Below, in pieces: positions 1 to 13,727 of a DNA stretch of 64,000 bases. Location of the stretch: contig CM059586.1 of assembly GCA_030407085.1 (NCBI GenBank), positions 90,269,501 to 90,333,500 on the forward strand, written 5' to 3'. The stretch's first letter is position 1, and each line of letters starts with the position of its first letter. Under the pieces are notes generated by a model. That model saw nothing but the letters and a program-made list of their open reading frames with translations. It was not told the DNA's origin and made no database searches. The position numbers and the translations under genes were made by a program. Source of the DNA: Trichopria drosophilae (Eukaryota; Arthropoda; Insecta; Hymenoptera; Diapriidae).

Positions 1-1675
1 AGATTTTGAAACAATTCTCAGAATATTTCCGGAATAATACACTTGTTCAAAGAACAAAATTTCCTGAATATTACGGAAATGTCTTAAATAAGCCAGCCTC
101 CTTTCGCATTTGGAAGATATTTTGAAATATTAGAAAGAAACGTATCAAACATTTTACGTGATTCATAGCACTTCAAATACATTCTAAATATTCGTCTATT
201 CACATATTCTTTACAGCAAAGGCATAATCCATATTCATTGAAAAAATTTGAAGAATTTATTGTAGCTGTCATGTTTCAGCAACCCTGTAATACTTATGTT
301 TTGTATTAATTACAACAATAGATATTAAAAATGTTATTGATATTATTTCGTTCTATACGGTACAAACGATTTGGTTGCCAACTTCGAATTGGTTGGATTA
401 TAGTTGGTTATTAACTATTTACTATAGGTTCATAGAACTGAAGAAATAAATTGGACTTAGTTCTGTTACCATTTACAGTTAGCTGGATACGTAGTGTGTG
501 TAACGAAGGCAATTTGTTAAAATAACCAATTTATTTTGTATTTTAACCAACTGCAAGATAGCGAAAAGCTCTTTCCCATTTTCGTCGATCGTACACAACC
601 CGGTACAAAGTTTTTTTTTCTTAAATCGGAAATTTATACAGTTATAATTTGTCCAGGAATCTATTTAGTTTTGAAAATTTAGGGCAGTGATTATTCCATC
701 CAAAAGGTTAAAAATAAATAATATTCAATGTTATCAAATACTTTACTCGAAGATTTATCAAAGAATGTTTTTAAATTTTATTTTGCTGATAACTAAAGAA
801 ATAAACAGTGTTGGCCAAATAACCATTCTATGGAAAAATATTCAATATCGGCAAATAACGAAAGTCATGCTGCAATTATATAAAATAATTTTCTTATACA
901 TAAAATCCTTTATAATTCTTCAAATTTTCGATTTACATTTTAAGAATTTATAGAAATTCAGTCATTACGAATCAATTCTTTGTGAAACAAAAACTTTGTG
1001 CATTTTTCAATGGAAATATCATGCATTATATTACGAAAGAAAAATTGAGAAGTTATAAAATATAAAGTATATATAAATAATTTAAATTTTTGTCAAAGTT
1101 ATTTTAAAAACAAACTTTTTCCAATAAGATTACTGCATAAAAAATACAGTAAAAATGACAGTAACCCCTTTCTTAATCATGGCGGTGATTTTGTAACTTT
1201 TATTTATTACGATGGAAATAATAATATATTAATATGTAATATATATTACTTCATATTTTAATAGAACAAAAAATTAGTTACTTTAACTAATTAATCATAT
1301 TATAGGCTATCAATAAAATAGTTACCCCAACCATTTCAAATTCAACCAACTGTAAATAGTCGACTCAACCAATTCATCGTCAGGATCTCAGAGCACTAAG
1401 TCGCTTAGTTGAGGTAATCAATTTATTAGTTGAAGTCGTTTTTCTCGTGTATGATGATGGCATTTTGTAATATGCTAATTCATATGCATTGAAAAAAAAT
1501 TAATAATATTACCTAAGTATGTTGTTGTCGGTTAGTACCTAAACAACAACGTTTAGTCGATTCAACTACAAGAATGTAGTTGAAATTACTGAATATTTGG
1601 CTGCTAACTGGCAACCTCATCTTCTTAGTCAATACTAAATTTTATTCAGTGTACATGTTCATATTTATTCTATCT
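1..1675. other. AT-rich non-coding stretch
   Basis: No supportable gene. The stretch is rich in short motifs built on AACTATT and GTTGGTT, seen around 380-480 and again in inverted sense around 1320-1450 and 1550-1640. This pattern resembles old, degraded TIR elements elsewhere in the window, but I cannot define ends. Short open frames here have no recognisable domain and the base composition of the surrounding spacer. Confidence 0.5.
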
Positions 1676-1825
1676 GGATGCGGGTCGAAAATTGTTACAA
1701 CTTGGACAGTCGAAAAACCGACACATACAAAAATATATATACATTGACTAGCGGACTGTCATTTCTTGAAGTGTCGGTTTTTTGACTTGTCGGCTTTTTA
1801 ATTTGTCGGTTTTCGACCAGCATCC
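1676..1825. mobile_element. 150-bp MITE-like inverted-repeat element
   Basis: The ends are inverted copies: GGATGCGGGTCGAAAA on the left against GGATGCTGGTCGAAAA on the reverse complement of the right end. A second internal pair repeats the motif GTCGGTTTTT. The whole unit can fold back on itself and contains no reading frame. This is the structure of a miniature non-autonomous DNA transposon; the superfamily is unknown and no clear target duplication is visible. Confidence 0.6.
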
Positions 1826-1969
1826 CACTGTATCAAGAGATAAGGGTAGCCGGACATTGAAAAGACTATTACAAGTCACATTATGCATGGTTTTAAGCGC
1901 AAAAATACATTTCTATGTTTTCCAGGTCGCCGATTACGATTCTGGCTTCAGATTTTTATAATTCAAAAT

Positions 1970-2155
1970 GGCAGATTCAGGATGTCGGAACAAAATGTAA
2001 AAATTAAATTGATTAAGGTGAAACTGGGAAAACGAAAGTATTTGGAATCGCTTATTACAAATCTGACATTAGATTTACAAATTTAAAATAATTACGGATT
2101 CAAGAGGTTGGACAAGAATGTAAGAATTAAGATGATTAAGATGGAACTAGGTATT
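1970..2155. repeat. Two diverged tandem copies, period about 123 bp
   Basis: The stretch from GATGTCGGAACAAAATG at 1981 reappears in altered form at 2104 (GAGGTTGGACAAGAATG), followed in both by a matching run that ends in GAAACTGGG or GGAACTAGG. The spacing gives a period near 123 bp. The AAAATGGCAGATTCA start resembles the ATGGCGGA-type dispersed repeats near 10.1 and 40.0 kb. No function is implied. Confidence 0.5.
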
Positions 2156-3894
2156 AGTACAGTGTACAATGGTATTATACATGACAATAAAATTATATGT
2201 GTTACTTTTTTCACCTACTTCTTCCACAAACGAATTTTACACCATTTTAAAAATACCTTTTCTATTATAAACATATGACTCACATATTTGGTATATAGTG
2301 ACCAATGCTACAGAAGTGAGAGATTACAAAAATAATAATTTAACGTCGGAAAGTATTAAGAAAATTAATTACAACAATGCATTAAAACATAAAAAATGTT
2401 TGAAATTTAAAAATTGAATATACCAGTCTTTAGTAAAAATTACTTTTCACAACGAAAATTAAAATTGGTTATTCCAATGTGTTATCAGAAATATATTCAT
2501 TGTTGTAAAGTAGAACTTAGTCGATGATGAACCGATTATTATAATGAAAACTTATTTCTGATGGCAAGAAAACTTGTTGCAATTCAATTCGTATTTCCAA
2601 TTTTGTGAAACTAATTTATTTCCTAAACCATGCCCAATGTTTCAATTCAGTGACAAATCCTTTTCATTGGCTTCCATTGAAGAGTGCCCTCTTTTTTAAT
2701 AACAGCTGTGAACTGAAGAAGACTTGTCATAAATTCGAAATGCTGGACATTCTAAACATGAGATATTTTGTGCAATACATTAGCAAAATGCAAAATAAGA
2801 ACTGCACTCTTAAGAGGTATACTGTTTTTACAATAACTCTATTTAAAATATTGAAAATATTTGTATTATTAAATAAATGGAAATAATGCAGTATGACTTT
2901 GTATAACAGTATATTTCGTTCCAAGGGTGGAAAGTGCCACTTCGCGACTTTTCGTACGTTTTATAATTATTTGCATAAATATTTCGGTGAATAAATGGCA
3001 GCGTTAGTTTTAGATTATATTCTTTTAGTAATACACCAAGAATAATAAATTAATATATTAATATACCATTTGTCATAACGGTGTAAAACTATGACATATT
3101 CACAAATTTTGTTTGCGGATTTCCACAAATCAATTTCCAAGTATTTCATTTATGGTCTATTTTATAATGAATAGCATTCTACCCGCGAACGCAAACAATT
3201 TTGTACAGTCAGAATTATTCAATGCTTCCTAAATTTACCATGTAAGCCAATAATAGCCGCAGTCAATGGCTTACTATCGAATTACAGATCCTATTCAGAC
3301 ATTGATGTTTGAATTAATAACTCTCAATTCTTGTCCATTTCTAAAAGATTATTATGATCAAATCTTTGGTATTTTTGAAATAAACTGGTTTCTTTACTTT
3401 TGTATTTTTTAATGTTAAAATGTAAAACCAAATTATTCGATGGCTGGCAAAGGCACCTTGAATATAAAATTCAAACAGTTTCAGTAGATGTTACCAAGTC
3501 CTTTTTAATATTTTAAAATCAAACATCAGACAATATGGAAATATGCATCAAAATATAATATAGTTCAGTTATTAGATTATATCTTTTCTTACTGTTTTAT
3601 TATACTTTTAAATATTACTATCTCGAGATGAAAATATCAATATAATAAGTGAATAAATATTTTATCAAAAATGTGCGATTTAGTAAAATTATTTTTATTT
3701 CTATGCTGAATGAATTTGTATAGCAAATTTTACTACACTCCGGATGGATTTTGCATAACTTATAAATATACATCTTTAAAAAAAATTACTGCACTGTACG
3801 CGTACTGTTCATATCAAATTTCATGACCCTGTTCAAAGTTGCAATTACCCAATAAATAATAGGAAAAATTCCTAAAATAACCGTCCATAAAGTA

Positions 3895-4104
3895 AAAAAT
3901 AATTAGTGGATTCTACTCAAAACTTAAGTAAAATTTAACCAAAAAGTTGAGTAACCATTCTTAATCAAAATAATTAAAAGAACAATCCTAATTTTTTGCA
4001 ATTGATGTGGAATGTATCTTTTAAATACTTGATTAATAACAATAATGTATTCGAATCTTTTCCAAGTAAACAAGTTCAGATAATTTTTATATTTAATATA
4101 ACTG
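3895..4104 (+). repeat. Dispersed repeat, copy 1 (pair at 9175-9373)
   Basis: About 205 bp here align with 9175-9373 in the same orientation. Shared blocks include AATTAGTGGATTC/AATTAGTAGATTC, TTAAAAGAACAATCCTAATTT and TCAGATAATTTTTATATTTA. The two are diverged by substitutions and small gaps, as expected of an old interspersed repeat. No coding content. Confidence 0.65.
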
Positions 4105-4500
4105 GGAGTGGTATTATAGAATATCTAGCCTAGTTTTTCGTTAATCTGTGATTAAACGTCATTTAAAAACTTATTACTTAAAGGCCAGAATATACTATTT
4201 ATTTATATTCTTCAATAAATTTTGCTTTTGAGACTCGGCAAATTTTACATAACTAAGTTTGGCAAATTATACTCATGATTGTTTCCGGCCATATTTATAC
4301 GAGACTATCGCGGGAAAAACGAAATAGCTGGATTGTAACTATGTAAATAGTTGGATCTGGCACAGCTAAGTTGTTTAATTGTTTTTACTATTTCAATAGT
4401 AGGCATTCGCTATCAAAATTTGTTGAGATCACTATTTAGATAGTAAAATTAACTAAAAACGATGGCTACCACATCCTGCTATCTAGTTAGTAATTTCAGC

Positions 4501-5234
4501 TACACTAAGAAAAAATCCATAGTTAAATTGACTGTATCACATAGTTTAAAAAATATAGTTAAAACTACTATGAAAAATAGTTAAATTTACCAATCTCATA
4601 GTCGATTTTATTATAATTTTGTTACACCAACCATCTCTTCACAGTAACAAAAATCAACTATGTAGACTGATTTAATTAAATATGACAAATGTAGTTCAAA
4701 TAACTATAATTTATTGTAGTCCATATTTCACACTATATCTCGTAGTAAATCTTTATATTTACTATTACTTATAGTTAAAGTTTGTGTTTACTATAAATCC
4801 GTAAAGACTGCCACACCCTGTGTGTGTTTTGATGCCGCTAGATGGCGACTAGGCGTTCGCCTAGTTTTGTTTTTCTCTTTGTTTCCTTGTTTATCTTAAA
4901 CAAAGAACGAAGGTAGAAAAGTGGACTTTTTATACGCTATGATATATATAGTTTATAAATATTTTTAAAAAGTAAATATTGACTCCTTGCCATATTTTTT
5001 ATGACAATTTCTTATACAATTTCCCAGTGAAAGTAGTAATTTTCTGAAACGACTATTTCAAAATAGTTGAGTATATTTGTCTATTATGATAAGTAGCATT
5101 TTGAATGATGAAACAATAGTTAAACTTTACAATTACAGAATAGTTATTTTAACTATTACCGTGTCTAGTCCTCTAATCACACTATGATTCATAGTAAAAA
5201 AATGATCATTTCAATTACTTTTTTTCTGAGTGTA
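4501..5234. mobile_element. TIR element, about 734 bp, non-autonomous
   Basis: The left end TACACTAAGAAAAAA matches the reverse complement of the right end, TACACTCAGAAAAAAA. The interior is AT-rich, repeats AATAGTT/AACTATT in both orientations, and carries a short GC-richer core near 4808-4870. No transposase frame is present. The TACACTNAGA termini resemble those of the elements at 25.1, 43.7 and 57.7 kb, so they may share a mobilising transposase; that is inference. Confidence 0.65.
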
Positions 5235-5519
5235 TTTAAATTTTTCCGTGTATCCTTGATACCCTAGTCAAAATAGTAGAATTTCTAACAAATAGTATAC
5301 AGTTATATTTAAAAAAAATATATTTACGCACTAATACTTAATGTAATACCTGTCACCAATATGTAAAAAATGTCTGATGTATACTTTCGTAACAAGTAAC
5401 TGCAGTTACCGTTATTCAAATCTTTTACGCGTTTCGTAATTTCTAGAAATGGTTTGGAAATTTTCAAATACGGAATGGTAATTTTAAGCGATGCATTCAA
5501 CACTTTAGAAGCAATCTTT

Positions 5520-5960
5520 CATGTTTATATTGCTCTTTAATTCATAGTAATTCTAACATTAGAAAATATATAATATATTTTTTTATAGATTCACTGATTC
5601 CATTCTTCTTGTATTTAAAATTAATGAAATACAAATTGTGCCACAAATGGATTTAACAATTCTTGCGTCTAGTGAGTATAGATATTTGAAATTAAAATTT
5701 GAGGTTAACTAATCTGCCAATAAGACTGTCACTGAATTTTAGGTTACATTTGCTGAATTTTAAGTCATACCAAGTTATCATTTTGTTTCGTTTCAGAAAT
5801 TTCAGTTACAATTTGGAAATTCAGTTATTGTGTATAACTTCCGAGTATATGGTTTCTTAAATTTCATATAAAAGAGTCGTAATCATCATTTTTGCGATAA
5901 AAAAGATTGCGATACTTTTATATCTCAGAAATGTAAGTTTCTGAACATTTTTTAGAATGT
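5520..5960 (+). repeat. Diverged dispersed repeat (partner near 37600-37980)
   Basis: Several blocks occur in the same order in both places, including TTTATATT..TTCATAG..GAAATATATAATA and, further on, TTTCTTAAATTTC followed by TTGCGATA. The similarity is patchy and gapped. This indicates two old copies of one repeat rather than a recent duplication. Exact ends cannot be set by eye. Confidence 0.4.
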
Positions 5961-6339
5961 ATGTTTATTTCATTTGTAAATCGCTTTTCATGTACAATAT
6001 ACTAAACATATTGTAGATCATATTTTTCAATTTACTATGACAAGATTAGATCATAAATTAATAATATAAAATATTACTTTACCAAAAGTTCCAATGTTAA
6101 AAGATATAAAAATGCAATTTGACAGGTGCTATTTATTTTTAATTTATACTTTACTATACCGAAGGTAATATCTTTTAATATAAGATATTAAAAAGGATGA
6201 GTGCATGCAAATTTGGTATCGTATACAAACTATTAATTCGTCATTTATTGATCACATGTACGTTTTAATGTGTACCTTTTTCAAACTTATTTTCTGAAGA
6301 TTTTTACACACACTCACAATAATAATATCCACTTCACTA

Positions 6340-6600
6340 TACGGAAGGCGCAAAAGTCCCCGGAATATTTAAAGTTTTCGTATTTACACGGAACGTAAAC
6401 AACGGAACTCCAAAACGTGCGTTTCACATTGTGGCGGAAGATTCACTGCAGATGTGCTGAGAAATCTCAGAGGAAAAAAACAAGAGACTATCCACGAAAG
6501 AGGGTTGGACACGCGGTCGCTACCTGTCCAATTCAAACCAGAAACATTAACAGTGTTGCCGGATCACTCGGAATGCTGCTACAAGGTTCAAAGGTCATAC
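6340..6600. other. GC-richer island of unknown nature
   Basis: This stretch is clearly less AT-rich than its surroundings, with CpG-containing words such as GGACACGCGGTCGC. A frame across 6417-6692 is open but lacks a normal start and has no recognisable motif. It could be a fragment of an exon, a regulatory block or a decayed repeat. Confidence 0.3.
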
Positions 6601-9174
6601 ATTTGCAAAATACTATAAAAATATTTTTTAAATATTTTGAACATACACAATTTCACCACAATTCATTATACGCATGTCAAACATCATATTAAATTTATAA
6701 TTGTATAATCCATACGATTTCATTATTAATATATGTTAGACCATTTCGTTAGGTTAGGTTAAACTAACAATAAGTTAGATTAAATAAAGATTGGAATGAA
6801 TAATTAAGTAAGCTGTAACTAATAATTTATTGTAGTTAAATAAAATTATGTTTTTAAAGTGTCTATTGTAATTGGTACTAAACATTTTCTTAATTAATCG
6901 CCCGCGGTTTTTTATTTTATGATGAAATGATGACATGATGAAAAGTTTAATTTGAATTGTCCATTGTTTAATACCCGTATAAAAGTTCTGTTAAAAAGTA
7001 TTGTATTGAATGGTCGGAGTACGAAATTATATTACAATTAATAAAAACAGTACGAATTATGGTGGAACTTCGAATCATAAAATTTTAACGTTTATTTCAA
7101 TCATAAAGTATATAGACATAACTTGATTCAGTTAAACAAAATAATTAAATTCTTTAATTAGTTCTCCCATAATGTACACTAATAAGAAATGACAATCAAA
7201 CATTTGAATGACATATGCGTTTTTCCCGCATTGTTAAAACATTCGAATATTTTGTTAAATTTACTAAATATTTTATTAGTTCTGTTAAATATTTGACAGG
7301 CATATTCTTTTACTTGTGAAAGTTAAAATAGTCAACTTGTAATATTTTCAACGGTAAGTCTTACCTTTTCTCAATGGAATTTATTGTATGAACAATCAAA
7401 GAAAGAAAATTGTAAAATATACAGATTTTGTATATTTTTTATACTACCCAACCATTGAATTACTTGTGTATTTTTATTATTTTCTACAGTACACAAGAAT
7501 TCATTTCAAATTTTTGTGTCACTTTTTCATTTTCTTGATTGGTAGAACTACGTTTTACCGCCAGGTGGCAAAGCATTAAGATGGTTGACTTCGCAAGCAG
7601 TCAGTAAGTCTGATTTCAGAAGTACATGCGCAAATTGAGAATTTTGTAGATTACGTGCGAGTATGCGAAAAGCGATCTCTATTGCAAGCGAAATTTCATA
7701 TGTAGTGAGGGAATTGTTGTAATAGTTTTAAGTTCTAATGACAAATAATCGGTTTACCAATTTCAACGAATGATATTGTGGATTTACTAAATCGTTTCAT
7801 CACATGATTAAAATAATTGGTTATTTTATACAAGTCAGTTCCAGTCATATAAGTAAATATGATTCTAATAATTTAACTAAATTATTTTATCATTTCAATT
7901 GAAAATGATTGACAAATATGTGGTTTGAATATTTATTTGAAATTGCAATTTTTTTTCAGAGTAGGAATTTACGCTAATTATACTGCAAATGATTCAATTA
8001 ATTTTATAAAATTCAAGTTCTGTAAAGGTTCTAATCACTGCTTAAACTGTCACTTACAGAATGTCAAATGAATTAATTTAGAATTAACCGACGACTGATG
8101 ATTTTTATTTGTATTATCAGTCAATTCAATTGTTTCCCTTGAGATTCTTTAAGTGGTCGTATCGTCATGCGATATTTTTTTGCAATTTTGTTATTTTCTC
8201 GGATTTTTTAACATTATTAATAGTGATTATGTTTAAAAATGTTCAAAGTGTGTACCTCATGGGATCGAATTCTTTCCAACTTCATTGTTGTACCTCTTGT
8301 AAAGCAAATTTTATGTAAAACGATATTTTATGTAAACCTCTGTATTCTGTGGTATTTATATTTATATGAAACCAAAAAGGCCCAATGGCATATCTGATGC
8401 ATCAGTGCTCATATGAATGGATGCATTCATTTGAGCTTGTAATTTTCTATTTTCTTCTTTAACAAAATGAGATTATTCCTTCCGTTGATGTAATCTCGCT
8501 CATATTTTTGCATGACTTTCCTTTGTTTAGTATTGATTTTTCGTTGAAACTAAAATAAGAAAACATCTGGACCAGGCCCTTCATTGTTATAAATATTATA
8601 ATAAAAATTGGAAACATTTTTTTCATAGCAAAGATGACAAATGAAACACACATTTTTGTATGTTTTTATTGTAACAAAATTAAATATAATACTATCTAAT
8701 GAACATAATCAATACACACATTTTAGGTTTATTTCTTATTTATTTAAAATATTTTTGTTCGGTAAATATTTTCAAACATATTTCTGAAAAAATAACCACG
8801 AAAATCAAATTTCTAACAGTTTCTTTCGAAATGCCGGCATTAATACCAACGATGGGTAAATTTTATTATCATATTCTTAACCGGGAGACAATAATGCATT
8901 AAATAGTTAATTAGTTATGTGCTTTAACTGCTGTAAAAGCTACTTGAAATTACACCAAGATTTTTTTTCACTTTTGTGTGTAACAAATAAAAATTTTTTT
9001 TAAAAATAACCGCATTACTATTTTTCGACTCCTTGAAACCTAAAGAAATTGCAAAACGTTGGTTGACGTACTATCAAAGGGAATAATAAATTTTGTTTAT
9101 GTCAAAATTAAAAGTTTGAGAAAATACGTCATATATGCAAATACAAACAATGCTACGCCTCCAAATACAAAGAC

Positions 9175-9373
9175 AAAAATAATTAGTAGATTCCACCTGG
9201 AGCTTAAGTAAAATTTACGGAAAAAGTTAAGTAACCGCAGTTAATAAAAGTAATTAAAAGAACAATCCTAATTTTCTGCAGTTTATCTTTCAAATGGTTG
9301 ATGAACACTAAAGATGTATTAAAATCTTTTCAAGTAAATAAATTCAGATAATTTTTATATTTAATATAGCTGG
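9175..9373 (+). repeat. Dispersed repeat, copy 2
   Basis: Same-orientation partner of 3895-4104 about 5.3 kb upstream. The shared order of blocks from AATTAGTAGATTC to ATTTAATATAGCTGG makes chance similarity unlikely. No coding content and no terminal repeats were found. Confidence 0.65.
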
Positions 9374-10084
9374 TGTTAATTTCCCTGTTTTCAAAAAACT
9401 TTTCGTCAAAAATCAAATAAATATTACCATGACGATGTTCAAAATGACTAAATATCAAATTCACAATGCAAAAATAAAAATAAGAATTTTTTCATAAGTT
9501 TTGGCCAAATAACATTTTTTACTTCTCATGAGACATTTATTCATAGTTTTTAATCATAGCAATGTCTACATCATATTAAGCAATTTAGAAATTCACAGAA
9601 TAATTCCTACCACAAATTAAAAAATCAAAATTATGCACAATTAACAGGAATTAATTATTCTTACCTGTAATTTATTTAATCTATGAATATTTTTATCCAT
9701 TTGTCATAATTGTCGATTAAATTTCAAAGAAGAATCTTTGTATTCTATTTTTTATTTTTAATGTTTATTTGCTCCAAGTTAATCCAAGTACGATTTCAGT
9801 TGATGAACAAGTTTATTCCTTTATCATGTTTTATATTGTTATTAAATATTTTATATTGTTAAAACATTACATAGACTTAAAACATCATGAAAATTACAAA
9901 AACTTATGTATGTAGTAAATGAAATCATTTTTATAATCATTTACGGATGGAGTTTAGCGTCAAAAAACAGTGAAAATATTCAGAAAATAAAAAAAATGTT
10001 AAAATTTGATACAACGGACAGATCGAATGTCATTTTGGCACAACGAAATAATTACAATAAGATGCCATGAAATGATTCACAGGA

Positions 10085-10400
10085 CATTTTTATGAAACAT
10101 CCCAAATTCAAATGGCGGACCGAAATCCAAAATATACGTCGAAAATGTACTTTTTCTGAAGTAAAATCTGATCAATTAGAAAAGTTACTTCGCCATATTG
10201 AATCCGACATTTTGAAAACCAACATCGGATTCGTATCAGCCATTATTTTTTCGAATGATTCTTCATCGTGTTTGAAAAAATTTGTCAGATTTATTGGATC
10301 GACATTGGATGCCCATGTGGAAACCATAACGCATATTTATTATGTTTCAATCGCATTTATAACACGGTGTATCAAAAAAATGGAATTTTAAGAATTTGAA
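10085..10400. repeat. ATGGCGGA-type dispersed repeat
   Basis: Begins with CAAATTCAAATGGCGGACCG and continues through variants of ATTGAATCCGACATTTTGAA. Similar words appear near 40020-40050 (ATATGGCGGACCAAATTC), near 40395-40430 in inverted sense and near 23745-23930. A frame of about 99 codons crosses it but its composition follows the repeat, so I do not call a gene. Confidence 0.4.
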
Positions 10401-12254
10401 TAATTTTTATCTGCATTTTACATACATCGTATAAAAAAATCGGTAAACACGCGTGCAAAAGTGTGTTTTATATGAACAAGAATTCGACACAATATTAGAA
10501 ATAAACTTTTCCATGCAAGTATCAAAAAGTTCTACGTAGAATTTAGATAACATTCTTGCCAGATTTATGAAGATTCTATAGAAGAATAAGTCTGTATATT
10601 AAAATAGGACAAAAGTTGATAAAATTACGTGGTATTGGAACAGTACGAGTTTGAATGTAAAGGTTAAAATAATTCTATTTTATCATGGCTTTTTTCATAA
10701 ATTACATGTTTAAAGGAATCCGTTATTTATAAAGTAAAACTTCGTTTTAATAATTCTACTCAGAAGTACATAATAAATGATAGGATTATTTTTAGACAGG
10801 ATTAACGTGTTCACCATATTGGAATTGAAAAATTTAAGTGCGACCATTCATAGACGTCAATATTATAATATATGTACACATATAGTACCTACAGAAATTG
10901 ATACTTTACATCTTGTTATAAATAATCAATTATATTTAATTCTTTTGGAAACATAATAAACACTTGGCAAGGAAATTAAAATAACATATTACCTGTGCCG
11001 TATAAAATGTTGCCTAATTTATTCTATGTTTATCTTCATGTTAATTGCTTCTAACGGTTTTGCGATTTTTATGGTTCGAACAAATGAGTTTTTGAACATA
11101 TAATGATTTATAAATTATTTATATTATACATTAAGCAACCGTGCATTACTTCTTTTGTACCACTCACCTTAGTTGTAATGATCTCGAAAATATAAATGAA
11201 CTAAGTCTTAAAAAATGTCCACTGATTGACTAATTAAAGAAATAGATTTTAAACATTATAAGCCAATTCTCTAAATTCCTTGGAGGGAAAATTGTGCCGC
11301 TATTTCACGAGAAATGAAATTTTTACTCTTCTAGGAGTCAGTTTCTTTCTGTCAATCTCAAAGCCACGATAAACAAAATAATAAATAAGAGAATTCACCA
11401 AATTTATAAAAAGAGAAATTAAAAGTGTTTGCAGCTGATAGAAATGAACAAATATTTCTAAAACTGATCCGAAGAAAGTTAAGAACAAGGCAAAATCTAA
11501 AATGGTAAATTTTGATTAAAAAGAATTAAAAGATTAAATTCGCTATTTCAGCTGTTCATAAAATGGGTTGTGTGTATTACTAAATATTAGATGTGCTAAA
11601 TATAAAAATAAATAAAATGGTATAAAAAAAATTTATAAAATTGTGACCTTACAGCATGGAACCTACAAAAGATTAAATTCGATACTTTACTCTTTTTTAT
11701 GTAAATTACAAATTTTTTATGAGTGTATTTATTTACGTAAAATAAAAAAAAACATTCATTATACGATAAGTGAAATATAGGAGACCAATATTCATCAGTC
11801 GTATTGCTGATACGCTGTACGAGGGTAAAGACTATCTATCCCTGCCCATCAATCTTTTATCTCGAAAATTATATACCTACTTTAGAAGATTAAATGTTTC
11901 TCATCCGCAAAGGAACAAGAGAAACCTTCCATAATCTACTGGTTACCAATAAGTATTAAGTGCAAACATAACTATTATTTGTGAGTACAAGAAAACGATA
12001 AATTAATTTTTCATTCTATTTAGTCGAAGAACCATCCCCTATCGTGTTCGTTTACTCGTTTCATAATTCTTTAAGCAATTTTCCTTAAATAAATGGTTCG
12101 TTTATTAATAACACATAATTCTTTATTAATATTCATTCTACAGAAAAACAAATGACAATAGCAAAAATAAATAAAAGTTTCGAACATCAAAAACAGTCCA
12201 CAAACACAAATTAAAATTTAACCTTAGCATGTTTTATTTTGTTAAAAAATGGAA

Positions 12255-12520
12255 ATGGACGCATCTGACTGGTTTATGAATAAAAATGACGTTTAACCTT
12301 TTTTTTTACAAAAGTACTGAAAAAATCGTGATTTTTTAGCGACAATGTTTTTTTAAATGCATTTTTAACTATGATACCTATGGCACATCATCTTCTAATC
12401 TATCAGAAATGTATTTCCGATTATTTTACTTCAAAAACATATATTCACAGATTTTGATTTATTTTGTTTTCCATGTCAAAATAGCCTCTGAATGTGAACA
12501 TTTTTGAAATTGAAGAAATT
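12255..12520 (+). repeat. Dispersed repeat, related to 60795-61055
   Basis: Aligns with the 60.8-61.05 kb region in the same orientation. The clearest blocks are CTATCAGAAATGTATTTCC against CTATCAGAAACGTATTCCT, and the following TTATTTTACTT..AAAACATATATTC against TTGTTTTACTT..AAAATATACATTC. The second copy is bounded by possible inverted ends; this one is too decayed to show them. Confidence 0.55.
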
Positions 12521-12625
12521 GCTATTATTTTGAATCTGTTAGGTTTTGTTTGCAATAAAATCGTACAAACAAGTTAAAGTTGAACGATAGACTAGTAAAA
12601 CTGTGGGGACTGCGGTTATTTTTTC

Positions 12626-12814
12626 TCTCACACTAGTGAACTGACAAATTTTTACGATGTTCATAGTTATGTCTATTTTTTACAGCGTGAGGTAAATACA
12701 TAAATACACATAGAACTTGTATACGTGTACTTAGATACGCAAACATATAAAATTAGATAGCTGATGGTTTACTATTGCGATGTTCTCTAGTGCGAGAACT
12801 TCACTAGTGTGAGA
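12626..12814. mobile_element. Short inverted-repeat element
   Basis: A 15-bp perfect inverted repeat, TCTCACACTAGTGAA at 12626-12640, returns as TTCACTAGTGTGAGA at 12800-12814. Outside it, on the right, ACAGTAGTA precedes the repeat on the reverse strand, reminiscent of the pogo/mariner-like ends at 27.5 kb. The interior has no gene. Confidence 0.5.
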
Positions 12815-13727
12815 TACTACTGTATTACGAGTATTGTATGACCTTTTTTGATTTGCGGATACAGTGATGTCCAATAAAATACAATTTCAAGATGGCGACT
12901 CAGTAGAGATACATGCGCAGTAGAGTCCCGATATAATTGCGTCTCGCTATATTCACGTCTCAGCATATTTGACCGGTTCCAACTATGTATTTATATTAAC
13001 CTGTCGCCGCACTCTCCTTTCATCACCGTGCGGGTTGGGCCTCATGAAGGGCCTGCTATAACATCACGAACATAACGTGACTGATGTAAGTGGGAGAAAC
13101 GGCGTTCCCCTTTTTTTCGTAAATATATCGAGATGTGAGGGGAGGGCGAGGAACCAAATGGGTAAATACTCTGGTACTCAACAGTATTTAGAGTTCTATT
13201 ACAACCAAAAATGGTGTGAAATTTGATAATTAACAATCTCATAAGGTTTAGTCATTGTTAAACTCGAATTTTGAATCATTTTACCTCGTTTAAAAATGGT
13301 GAATGCAACATGGTGGATCTGTCGTATAAAATTTCTAGAATACCAATAAATACTCTCGTGTTTCACTTAAATTTTCAAGTCAACAGTATTCTTAATATTT
13401 TTGTTGATTACATGGATTGTTTTTAACAAAAAAATTGTAAAATATTGTGACTTCCAGGAATTATTCGTTTGAATTTCTTTTAATTAATCAGTCCTTGGCC
13501 ATTGATCATGATAGTCAAAGATACCGTATTTTTACCTCGAAGAAGTGAACAGTGAACAAATAATTTTGTTTTAAATTTTTTATATATTTTTGTTGTATTT
13601 AAAAAAATGTGTTAAGCGTCTTTTTTTGAAAATGTCAATCAAAAGAGCGACCTTAAATTAATCGGATAAAGAAATTTTCATTTGTTAAAATTTGTTATTG
13701 TACAAATAAAACGATGCTGAAATCCAT

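Larger units (their letters stand above)
1826..4500. other. Non-coding stretch
   Basis: Apart from the short tandem repeat at 1970-2155 and the dispersed repeat at 3895-4104, I see no gene, RNA or clear element. The last 200 bp hold AACTATT/AATAGTT motifs like those in the neighbouring TIR element. Open frames at 1883-2086 and 2605-2886 are short and low in complexity and I do not consider them genes. Confidence 0.5.
5235..12240. other. Long non-coding stretch with scattered repeats
   Basis: No gene is recognised. Holds the dispersed repeats at 5520-5960, 9175-9373 and 10085-10400, a GC-richer island at 6340-6600, and a small hairpin near 8410-8440 (GCTCATATGAATG against CATTCATTTGAGC). Short frames throughout are AT-driven, with compositions rich in I, K, N, F and Y, and none shows a domain. 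Confidence 0.5.

Noticed and set aside
6744..6766. TTAGG-like words resembling insect telomere repeat
   Set aside because: Only two adjacent TTAGG units occur, which is expected by chance in AT-rich DNA; this is not a telomeric array.
10092..10391. 99-codon plus-strand frame starting at ATG
   Set aside because: It overlaps an ATGGCGGA-type dispersed repeat that recurs non-coding elsewhere in the window; there is no domain or splice context.
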